Below are positions 23,234 to 33,315 of a stretch of DNA of 64,000 bases, in pieces. The DNA comes from Entonaema liquescens. Taxonomy: Eukaryota > Ascomycota > Sordariomycetes > Xylariales > Xylariaceae. Location of the stretch: assembly GCA_902805475.1 (NCBI GenBank), contig CADCSX010000005.1:2553501-2617500 (forward strand). The letters are read 5' to 3'. Position 1 is the stretch's first letter, and each line of letters starts with the position of its first letter. The position numbers and the translations under genes were made by a program. The notes beneath the pieces were generated by a model, which was not told the DNA's origin, did no database searches, and worked only from the letters and a program-made list of their open reading frames with translations.

Positions 23234-24701
23234 ACGCCACGGTATTTTGATCGAGCGTAAGGATAGGGGCAAGGCAAAAAGGGGTCCCGTCTCGGGTTGG
23301 ATGGTTGATTGCAGGCTGATTGAGACATAGATTGGAGAGCAAAGTTTCGCTAGTGTCGTTCGTTCCTTTGACTTGGGCTTCCAATTCGTTGCTGATAAAT
23401 AACTTGAGAGTCTCATGCTGATCTACATAGACCTGGTGGTCCTGTAGACTAAATTACAGAGATAGAATGGAACTTCAACATTTTTACCCCTATTCTCGAT
23501 ACACTAAGTTACTAATTTTCTAGTACCTCTGAATTAATTATCCTGCGAGGACCTGTGTTAACTATAGCCAGAATAGACAGTGCATACCTAGGTATATACA
23601 GTCTTGGTATTTATCCACATGGAGCTTGGCCAATACTTCCAGTCCAGCGCCGCCGCCTTGCCGCCGTGTTAGATAACCATTCTCATCGCATCATAGAAAC
23701 ATACGATTCGAGTAATCACATTACGTCCAAGAGACAGCTCGAGCAGCAGAAGGGTTTGAATAACTTAGGTTTCCTACGTCCGCAGCCGACTACGCTACCT
23801 AGATACACTCGTCTTCCATCCCCCGTCCCCATGATCGTAGTTACCTAGGTAGTGAACTAAGCCTCGACAATGCGTTCGTGATCCACCTCGGCACCCCCTT
23901 AAATACTACCACTAGTTGATCGCTTCCTCCTCCCCCCCCCTATTTCCCCTTCTGCTGACCGCTGGCAATAACTCCTCCCCTCCCTTCGCATGGAGAAAAA
24001 AGGGCTTTCCCATAGTGCTCCAACGACACGACGGAAAACATATGATCTTCCCGAGGCCAGGCAACGACGATGGCGACGGCTCGCTTCGTTCATGCGGTAG
24101 AAAAAGGAGTAGTTAGAACCAGAAAAAAAGAGTAGCAGCAGCGACGGCAAAAAAAAAAGAGCAAAATGTTCAAACGGCAACGCAACGCAACGCAACGTAT
24201 AGCAAAGCAAAGCAAAGCGCGAGAAAAAAAACTCCACCGAACGCCTATGCGGTATGGGCCCCTTTCCCAGAAGTTTGTTGGAAAACACAAAAAGAGCCAG
24301 AAGCGGGAAAAAAAGGGGGTGGTGGCTAGGTGGTTTAGATGGTTAGGTCAGGAAGAGAGATAGAATGGGCGAGGAGAGAGAAATGCCACCGGCTCACGAA
24401 ACCAATTCTAGGACAGGTTTTAATACGGGCCAAGCTCTTATGAGATCACTATAGTACCGCTTTGAGATGGGAGCATTTTTGGATGGAGTCTTTGTATATT
24501 GCCGTGGTATTCCAAAGGGGATGCGTTTTGTGAAGACAGGAAGAGCCATAATATGTATGAGCATAGCTAGACCGAGGCCCCCTAAGCGACCTATGCCGTA
24601 GCTAACCAGTGCCGTTAACGTGCCAAATCCGCACGTCTGAGTATCCCGCGTTCCATAGCTTGGCGATTAAGATAACATTATCGAGACCGTGTAGAAATAG
24701 C
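23234..24701. other. Intergenic with low-complexity tracts
   Basis: About 1.5 kb between convergent genes. It contains short pentamer repeats CAACG and AGCAA at 24178-24217, C8 and A-rich runs, and two TACCTAGGTA copies (23586, 23843). No gene supported. Confidence 0.6.
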
Positions 24702-26909
24702 TCACTGTTGGTAGTAGACGACACCGGGTCCTGACGGAGGGTAGTAGTAGCCATCCGGGCTTGGGGTAACCATGCCATTCATGCCGACCACTCCACCAGG
24801 CATCGGATAACCCTGGGGCGCTGGGTAGGGGTTATAAGCAGCCATAGGGGGTAGCTGAGACGCATCGTAATAATAGACCATGCCATTGACTTCCTGAGCA
24901 ACCAAATTGGAGTTTGGCGTATTCTGTCCAGTTGGTTGAGTGGTAGCGGTTTCCCCTTGAGGTTGGGGTTGCTGTGCTCCCGGGACGAACGCAGGTGCAG
25001 CGGCAGACGGAGTTAATGCGCCTGGATAAGTAGCAGGGGGATAATAATAACCTTGTTGAGGCTGCATCATCTGGTATGGCTGGTAGTAGTTCTGCTGGGC
25101 GAATTGGTTTGGCTGGAAAGGAGCAGCATGGATAGCGCGCTCCGGGATCTGGGATAGCGGTGTGCCGGTCGAATGCTGAGACTGGTATGAGGGGTGTCGG
25201 ACGTGAGATTCCTGACCTAGGCTATTAGACACTTGAACAGGAACTTGTTGGTGGAACGCCTGCTGATACGGTTGAGACGAATTATGCTGCATTTCTGGCG
25301 ACTCGATGCCGGCTACCGAGACTGTCTTCTGTGGTCGAGGTTGGTGCATAGGAATGGGCACAGGCCGGTTCTCTTGGAAGACTGGCTTCTGGGTTGGGAG
25401 CTGCGTTTGCTGTGTAGAGATATCGTTCATGGAGGGCTGGCCGACTCCCGCGAGTCCTTCTGCCGATGCCCCATCAACAGCGGGAAGCTGCTGTTCGGGT
25501 CGACCTTGTGGAGGAAGCCTAACAACAGGGCGAGCGGCGTCATACGGCAACGGCGGCCGAGACATAGTCGAACCGGTTGGAGATACAATAAACTCCCTCC
25601 CCAGATCAGGAGCAATAGAAGACCGTCGGCTAAGAGCAATGCTTGGAGTATACGCACTGCCAGCGTATACACTCCCCCCAAATACGCTCGTTCTCCTAGA
25701 AAACCCGCCAATAGATCCAAGACCAGACCTTGGCTTGCCCCGCAATCGTTGGTTCGGGCGCATCGCTCGGGGTATAAAGATGAAAGACCTATCGGTGGCT
25801 GGAAAGATATATCGGGGAGGGAAATTAGGTAGAGAGATACGGACCGGCTTATCGCGTCTCAATGGCGGCCGGTGGTCTGGTAATTTTGTATACTGTCGTA
25901 CCTGTATACCTGGGAAGATGACAGGCTCCTTTATTCCTGGGAAGTAGACCCTGATCTGTACATTACCAACATGCTTTTCTGTAGCCATGTTCCGGTTGAT
26001 TTGCGTAGTGCTGGCGGGGCAAGTTGGAATATAACCATCGCCGTTCGGTGGACCGTCGTCAGTAAACGAGGGCCGCGGTTGTCGAACGTTTATAGGTTGG
26101 GCGACTGCTTCATGCATATCGTGTGCCCAAGGGCCATTCGTTGTGGGATCAGCTGGACTATGGATTTGATGACTATGCCTGTTAGTTAGGGGGGTAACAG
26201 AAGGACGTTGTTTAACAGTAACATACTTTATCGGCGCAAAAGGACCGCCGATACCAGGACGACCTCTCCCCCGAGGACCCCTACCGAAAGGGCGAAATCC
26301 GTTGGCAGAAGGGCCGGCATGCCTATGGTCATGCATAAAGAAAGCACCTCGGTTGGGAACAAACCACGGATCCTCGTCTCGTTTGCGCCTATATTCATCA
26401 TGCTCCTTTCGTCGCGGATCAGTAGTTCGGTCTTGCGAGGAATCCGGATTTGCAACAGCAGAATTCGAGCTGACTACTATAGGGGCCGAAGACTTGGATG
26501 AGGGCTCCACAGATTCTTCGAAATTCAGTACCTGCACCGGGGCCGCTTCGTCCGAGATGCTTAGGTTGTTTAACATGAATTCAGTGTCCGATACGGCGTT
26601 CGTGCCGGCCTTTCTGGCGCCCTTCGTTGGGTGACCACTGGAAGATTTAGTGTGCGTCCTCTTCACATTGCCGTTGCCATTGGCTGCTTGGCTAGTTAAC
26701 TTCGGGGCAGCAGGCGTCGTCGGTGAAGCCTCATCAACATTACTAGTATCACTGTCGTCGGCGGGATCGGGGTCCTCGGATGCCATAGACCCATCAGTCA
26801 AGGAATCGTCGTCAATGTCGAGCTGGTCAAGACCACCTTCGTCTTCGCCTTCATCTTCAACCCTTCGGCGATGGCCGATCATCTTCCTTCGGCGGATGGC
26901 AGCTACCAT
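24702..26909 (-). CDS. Btz-domain protein (CASC3/Barentsz/MLN51-like, exon-junction complex)
   Basis: Single-exon protein of 735 aa. A basic start (RRRKMIGHRRRVEDEGEDE) leads into an acidic, disordered N-terminus. The Btz/SELOR core is at about residues 170-200: YRRKRDEDPWFVPNRGAFFM followed by HDHRHAG, then a Gly/Arg box (RPFGRGPRGRGRPG). In animals this motif wraps eIF4AIII in the exon-junction complex. The C-terminal 300 residues are Gln/Pro/Tyr-rich with prion-like composition, ending in PGVVYYQQ. The match is to the short Btz motif, with the rest disordered, so the complex is inferred from known CASC3 biology. Upstream sequence to about 27700 is A/T-rich leader or promoter. Confidence 0.85.
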   Translation of the reverse strand: MVAAIRRRKMIGHRRRVEDEGEDEGGLDQLDIDDDSLTDGSMASEDPDPADDSDTSNVDEASPTTPAAPKLTSQAANGNGNVKRTHTKSSSGHPTKGARKAGTNAVSDTEFMLNNLSISDEAAPVQVLNFEESVEPSSKSSAPIVVSSNSAVANPDSSQDRTTDPRRKEHDEYRRKRDEDPWFVPNRGAFFMHDHRHAGPSANGFRPFGRGPRGRGRPGIGGPFAPIKYVTVKQRPSVTPLTNRHSHQIHSPADPTTNGPWAHDMHEAVAQPINVRQPRPSFTDDGPPNGDGYIPTCPASTTQINRNMATEKHVGNVQIRVYFPGIKEPVIFPGIQVRQYTKLPDHRPPLRRDKPVRISLPNFPPRYIFPATDRSFIFIPRAMRPNQRLRGKPRSGLGSIGGFSRRTSVFGGSVYAGSAYTPSIALSRRSSIAPDLGREFIVSPTGSTMSRPPLPYDAARPVVRLPPQGRPEQQLPAVDGASAEGLAGVGQPSMNDISTQQTQLPTQKPVFQENRPVPIPMHQPRPQKTVSVAGIESPEMQHNSSQPYQQAFHQQVPVQVSNSLGQESHVRHPSYQSQHSTGTPLSQIPERAIHAAPFQPNQFAQQNYYQPYQMMQPQQGYYYPPATYPGALTPSAAAPAFVPGAQQPQPQGETATTQPTGQNTPNSNLVAQEVNGMVYYYDASQLPPMAAYNPYPAPQGYPMPGGVVGMNGMVTPSPDGYYYPPSGPGVVYYQQ

Positions 26910-28449
26910 GTTGAAAATGGATTATTTGCTTGAAGTGCGCTAGCGTCGATAAAGAGTGGATGATATGGCTCAAGGCCGGGGAGGGATAGCGGGGAGCGTC
27001 CTGGTAGAGCTGACAACGGTGCTTGGGCACGACGTAGGCGTCGTGATGGTTATGGATCTCATGCGATGTTCGGATTGGCGGGATAGAATATCGGACGACG
27101 GGCTTCCTCGATGAATAAAAACCTAAAGGCGAAATAACCGCCTGCGGTGCAGAAAAGAAAGGAAAGTTAGTGAACAAAATCAATTAAGAAGCCAGTATGC
27201 CTAATTTTCCCAGGATCCTTTTTCCCTTTTAAAAAACGATGGAAAGTTGTCTCTTCTCGTTGAGCCAGGTTCGGTGACAGCAGGCCAAAGGAAAAGAAGA
27301 CGGTAAGGAAGAAAATAAAAAAAAAACAAGAACAACTTTTTATAGAAAAGCCTCGAGGCTTGTGAGAGGTGTTCACAAGCACTGCGGAGGGGGGTTTTAT
27401 CGTGTTTATCTTTTTTTTTCTAGGTGATGTAGTATCAAGGAGGGCTTTTTTTTGTTGGATAGGATAGAAGCCAAGCCAAAAGGGTTTAATATTTGGAAGT
27501 TCTGAGGTCAGGTCAGGATTCAGGTAGGCCTGCTTTGCCTTGGTGTAAGGTTGAGGTAGTGGAGTTGTAGTGGAGAGACAGGTACAATTACAACAACAGT
27601 TACAAGGCCTAGAATGCTAAATAGAAACATAAGGTATGTACCGAAATACATGAGATACATACGTCAATACAGTACAATCGGTACAGTGGGGACGAAGTAG
27701 CGTAGCAGTTGGAAAGTGCAGAGCGGAGACAACCCCAGTCGAACCCAAGTCCAGATCAGAGTCTGAAAGGCGCCTTCTACCTAGTTGTATTCTTCCTCTT
27801 GTATTCTTCCTCTACCGCACTATGATGACTTTGATGGTGACCTAATAACTGCTATTGTTAAGATGGTCACTGCACCTGCCCCCTGTTATTCTTTCTAATT
27901 GGGGCCAATAGGCTGAGTTACATTTGGGACTTTAGCGGCTTGGTAAAAGGCAAATGTATACATTATGTTAGGTTAGGTAGTATATGTCGGTACAAACAAC
28001 CCGAGTACCTCTTATCAATAAATAAGTTTGTTTTTATTTCTCGAAAACTATTGTAGATCGCTTCTGTCTTCCTTAACGGAGCCAATGTCTAAAAATTGTC
28101 AAGTAAAATAAAAATAACAATAATTAAACACTTATGTAAGCAAATACGTCCTTAGTATCTCTCTCTTTTTTCCTTGTCTTATTTGTTCTGTAATTCTCTT
28201 ATAATAAGTAACTTTTAGCCAATTCATTTTATTTATATTTATGTGTTACAACTAACTACATAAATAATATATGAACATACCAGTTAACTATACGCATCTA
28301 TAGGTATACATATTGATTTTTATCCCTTTATATCTTGATCAGATCACTATTTCGTTCAACGTGCTCGTCCCTTGGAGTGAATACCTACCTCTTTCTACCT
28401 ACGTATTTTCTATTACATACGTACATTCGTCGTATGTACTAGAGGCGCA

Positions 28450-28877
28450 CCTACGTATGTACACATACGGTTGGTACTGCATGTTCCTCCGCACTCTGGG
28501 CGAGAATTGGTCTTCGAGACCCTATTCCGTAAACAAAAACATCTTGCCCAACATTAAAGCGGTATTTCCCTTAGGTATATCATCCACTTATACGCAGTCG
28601 ATGGCCGGGGCGTCTCCGCATGCAGAATCACGTCCAAATCATCCGAGTACAACTGTAATGTACAGCACAGTCCAGTCTCCTCCCACCACTTTCACCAACC
28701 AGTCTTTACACGTATCGACAGCATGAATCATCGCCTGTACGATCCTTGTCCGTTTTTGACGATGGGTTCTTCAAAACCCGCTAAGGCCTCGCAACTGGCC
28801 TCACCAGTTACTTGGTTTTGCTTAGCTCGTATGAAGTCTTCGAGATTCCACACGACAGAGTGAGATCCCAAAACATG
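28450..28877 (-). pseudogene. Decayed coding fragment, family not recognised
   Basis: From 28877 downward the minus strand reads HVLGSHSVVWNLEDFIRAKQ and continues through EASCEALAGFEEPIVKNGQG, shifts frame at about 28740, then reads MIHAVDTCKDWLVKVVGGDW on to TVLYITVVLG, followed by TGA, TAA and TAG stops separated by further coding-like segments (FGRDSACGDAPAIDC; DDIPKGNTALMLGKMFLF). The stops could come from W or Q codons by C-to-T type change. No family recognised. Confidence 0.35.
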
Positions 28878-28891
28878 TTACAGTGCTATCT

Positions 28892-28927
28892 GTTATCTAT
28901 TATGTTATCTATTATGTTATCCATTAT
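28892..28927. repeat. 12-bp tandem repeat, 3 copies
   Basis: GTTATCTATTAT is repeated three times, the third copy with one mismatch. Confidence 0.8.
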
Positions 28928-29849
28928 CCGGTATCCGTTATACGTTAATCCGCTTTATCCCCAGTTACCTAGCAGAGAGGGAATGTTTATTAGTAAGCTT
29001 GGTATAGCATGCCCAGACTCCTATCTGCTGTTCCCCCTTACTGCCTCCGGTATCGCCAGCCTGCCGTCATACTTTGCCAGATGATTCTCGTACGAATGGC
29101 TATTAAACTCGGATTTTGCAACCCGACTTCTATGATGCAGGGCGTATAGCTCTGCATATGATTTTCTACAGCGGAGCTCTAACTTACAAAGTCTCCCGGG
29201 TGTCAGTTAGCTAGCCTAAGACGTTTGTTTATCTCCTACACTCGTCAAGTTTCCGTTATCACAACCAGAGCCAATAAGAAGTCTTGTAGTGCACATCAAG
29301 CGCTATGAAACCGTTGGGCGAATCTATAATTCGCCTTTGCCGATCTTGTTCTTACTGCCGATCCAATGCCGGCCTTGGGAGTATGCAACATGTGGCCTAT
29401 AATGGTGCCCATTCAAGCGCAGCGCAACCACGGCCCTACATTTACGTCTCTAGCCAGTACATGTGGGTGCGCAGAGATAGCCGATAGGTAACTGAGAACT
29501 CGTCTCACCCTATAGGCGAGACGATGATATAACCCGTAGTTGGGTGTTCTTAAGGGTAAAATGGAGAGATCCTTTCCACTTATCAGTGTCACATTGCCGA
29601 TGTGCTCAATCATTCTCCCAAGCCTTCTATAATTCATATTTTAGTATATATCGCTGATTATGGATTCTTAGATCATGAGTATACTGTGATACATGTCAAA
29701 CCATGAGCGACATAAGTCGCAAGGCTACTCCGCGACGCACACTCACAACAATGCGTGCGAAATACAGCTAATAATAAACCATAGTACCAATATTGTAAGA
29801 GTTCCCAAGTTATAGCTGTCGTACATATGCAGAACATATGGGCTTCAGT

Positions 29850-31215
29850 TGTGGTTACTGCTGGTTGGGCTCTTAGCTTGGTTGGAGGTGGCAGTCATGG
29901 TAACGGGATGATATTCAACAGAGCTAAAGCCGTAACATCGCGGTGGATATCGCGGTAAGTATTTCCATTGGCCAACCTCTCTGATCGCTCATAGCAATGT
30001 TGCAGAAGAGATGCCATGCTATGGTTGGATTTGAGCCCCTACAAAATAGCAAGCCTTATTATAGCGTAGGTGCTTTGCTCTGGGCCTAATATAATATCGT
30101 CTAATATTTTCCATCACTTGGCATCTAACAATGGACAAGCATTGAGAGTGTTTATGAGGCCGGATACTATTCCCTAGCATTAGATACGCTGTCGGAAAAC
30201 GCTGGTATGTATTTGGCATAGCTGCCACGAGTAAACTACATGGATAGTTTGAGGTCAGCTCCAGGGCTTTGAGGTTGCCTTTGGACGTTGCCGTGATGGC
30301 TGGGAATATCTTATTGTTTTTGATCGCTGGTATCTAACCATGATTAGAAGGGTTCTGAACTAAGGCATGGCCGTGTTTATGGGGAAACGGGATAGGAGCC
30401 TCATGGTACAAAAGAGAACAACGTCTAGCGCCGACACCTTGGGACATGGGGAAAGGAGGACCAATGACACGCAAGATACCATCGATATGATCGATCGTAA
30501 CAATCGAAGCATTATCATTTGTGGCCAATTTCAACTATAGTAAGTGAGCATCCCGGGGGGCAACATCTCCAACAACTTCTTAGGAGCCTACACCCTAATG
30601 TTCATTAAAATGGTTCGCTTGTTTGGATGTGAATTACCCCTCGCCTGCACTGCTGTCTCTCAACGCCACATAGGCATAAAGACAATACACTTCTGGGGAG
30701 CTTGTTTGAAAAATAAAAGGCCTTGGTTGCAGAGCCTGTAACACAACTGTAAGTTCTCACAAATTTGGTAGGTAGCAGCATCGGAGCCTAGGCACGAATG
30801 CCTCGGACATAGCAAACGGGGAACACAAGCCAAAGGCCGAAGAGTCAGTTCGTAAATTCGAGGGCGCCTAAGCGTAAGTTGCTACCAGTAGAAACAGATC
30901 ATACGAGGGTTTAAGAGTACTTCAATGTTCTGACAGTTCGAAAGGGGTAACCCGCAAATTTCTACTACATTCGAACATGAATGCAACTTTGGGATATGTA
31001 GCAATTCGGTCATAACCTGCGATGCCGTTGACAAATACAGCGGGAGTATAATCCATTTTGCGTGACTCGTCAACACATAAAACTGCAATGTACTGCTTAA
31101 TTATATTATCACATACTGATATATCCCCGTGCTTTTGGCTTCCCTGATCTCTGGTTAGACAGCCCAGTTCTACCCAAGATATTGTAGATGATAAGGCGAC
31201 CAATTGTTTTTGCAA
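29850..31215 (-). pseudogene. Decayed gene, one frame with about ten stops
   Basis: A single minus-strand frame (codon starts at multiples of 3) gives open runs of about 97 codons (31215-30922), 66 codons (30534-30334) and 104 codons (30328-30019), then about 50 more with two stops to about 29850. Segments such as VAFMFECSRNLRVTPFELSE, NASIVTIDHIDGILRVIGPP and LLVAAMPNTYQRFPTAYLML look like protein. Long runs sharing one frame are unlikely by chance. No ATG-led intact model exists and no family is recognised with confidence. Confidence 0.4.
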
Positions 31216-32615
31216 TAGGCTTCTAATATATCAACGAATAGCTAACCTATAGTTGTAGAGCTATTGCTTCCCTTACACGTGGATGTCTTAGTTAAGGGAT
31301 ACCTACCTAGATATGCATGCGAGGATAGACACGATACATGGTGCGAAATTGCGAAGATGTGGCGCTTCGCTTTTTCTCTAGTCTTAACTCCGTGGTAACT
31401 AAACTTCCTTTAAGTTAAGAACGACGACGTGAATCAGATGTGACCTAAACGAAGCTATATCTAGCTTTCTGTGACAGAAGGAAGTTCGGGTATATCCCAT
31501 AGAGGAATTGACCTATTCCTTCCCTACGTCATTTGTAGTATAACCCTGACCCTGGCGCTTAAACTGTACCCCTTTATCGCGATATTGCCAGGTTATAAAT
31601 GAGGCAACTCGTAAGTAGCTAGGTATAATGCGCGACACCACAGTACCTAAGGTTTCAACAAGCTATTGATGATGCCTGTAGTATTGAGTATTGACAGTGC
31701 GTGGCGATAGCACGCTTATAAATACTTTAGCAAAGTAGGTGCTAGAAAAGTCGAGTAATTTGCCTCCGAGGCCGTTTTAATAAGTGACATGTTAGGCAGC
31801 TGTTTAGAGGAGTGGCCAACAGTATGATTAAACAACAAAATCGCGTACGTTTTGAGTGTTTACTAAATAAATAATAACATTGAATGAAGTGTACCTATGT
31901 TAAGGTAGGTAGGTAGGCAGCTGCATACACGTACTGGTTAAAATATGCATGAGGTATGTACCTGTGTACCTACGTGACTTACATGTAGGTAGGCACTTCC
32001 ATACATGTTATCCATGTGTAAACACGCTTAAGTTGCATAAAGACCCTCGATTGCCGCATTAACGGACCAACAGCCTCACTTCTCCGGTTTCCACTGTCCC
32101 CGCTTCTCAGTAATCCGTCATCGAAACAGCGCAAAGTTTGTTTCTCCCGCCTGTTGATACTGTTACTAGACTACTGCTGGGCTGCTGCTAGGCTGCTAGC
32201 TCCAAGTCCAGGTCCCACCTATTTAACTCGTTCTTCCCCACACCTTTGGGTGTGCCTTTATTTAGCTTGCGAGGCCACTTATCTGCCTGCATTGCGAATT
32301 GCCGCTTCGATTAGTGCACTGACGTCTCCATTTTTCTTACGACCTCAACTCGTCAAATTCGCGTCCATTTAGACACCTACTTTATCCATCTTATCCATTT
32401 ACTCAACTACCTAACCTCTACAACACCTACAACACCTACAACACCTGCAAACCTTCTCAAACATCACCAAACGTTTTGGTACTCGGTGTTGTACCAGTTT
32501 CCCATCTACCATCTACCATCTTTCATCTCCCATCTTCTGTACATTCTTTCGTACTTCCTTCTTAAGTGAAGGTGGTGTAAACATCAAATCGCCTGGATTT
32601 CCGCACATCGTACAT

Positions 32616-33302
32616 GTAAGTATTTGTGTTCCTTACGGGCATTCACAAAATAGCCTTTTCCCTCCTGATTCCCGCTATGATTCCCGCCGTGCGTTTTGGG
32701 TAGATCGGCGGTGTCTACCTCGGACCACTTTCTTCCCTAAGGTTTCCTTAGCTTTCCCTCATTAGACAGATTAATTCCGTCATCCCTCACAATCATCGAA
32801 TCTTTGATTCTTATTCTTGTAATCATTTCCATCTCCTTTACAGCTATATTCATCTTCTCCATACCTTTGGCCGACCGTCCGTACCTTGTAACATATTTGA
32901 TTTTTATTCGTCTATATTTCCATCCTCGTCCTTGATTGAAGCCACGATACGTACGGCTGTCAAAGCTGACCGCCTAAAATCCAGGAGCCCCTGTATCACA
33001 ACCATTTCCGTGATAAGCGGCAACTGACCACCTGACACTTTATTAATCTGATCGTTTGGTATGTAATACTGTACCTCTCCAACTCTCCCCTCTCACTGTA
33101 TGCACACATTTGTCCCGCTCTCGCTACTTTTATGTACGTGCCTCCGTTTACACCACTACCCCCGGCACTCTCCAAAGTCCTTAACAAGGACGTATCTTTC
33201 CAATCCATTGGCGGAGCCAACACTCCTTTCCTCTCTCCTTCAATTCTCAATTAATTACTAAACACTAAATAAACATACTAACAAGAAGTTCTCCCCCACT
33301 AG
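32616..33302 (+). other. Likely 5'-UTR intron of NBR1
   Basis: A GTAAGT donor at 32616, a perfect TACTAAC branch site at about 33277-33283 and a CACTAG acceptor ending 33302, 13 bases before the NBR1 ATG. The exon upstream is a C/T-rich leader with a CAACACCTA repeat (32419-32450). At 687 nt it is long for this window. Confidence 0.55.
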
Positions 33303-33315
33303 TCCGCCGGTGAAG

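Larger units (their letters stand above)
26910..32615. other. Gene-poor 5.7-kb region with decayed coding fragments
   Basis: No intact gene. It contains the leaders of the Btz gene (left) and NBR1 (right), two stretches of minus-strand degraded coding sequence (28450-28877 and 29850-31215), a 12-bp tandem repeat at 28892-28927 and TACCTAGGTA-type clusters at 31296-32000. Confidence 0.6.

Noticed and set aside
25306..25947. 213-aa plus-strand open frame
   Set aside because: It is antisense to the low-complexity part of the Btz-domain gene; composition mirrors that gene.
28313..28726. 137-aa plus-strand open frame
   Set aside because: It has no ATG start and biased hydrophobic composition, and it is antisense to the protein-like decayed fragment at 28450-28877.
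28000..32000. CRISPR-like or integrase-bearing mobile element
   Set aside because: No regularly spaced repeats, transposase, reverse transcriptase motifs or terminal repeats were seen.
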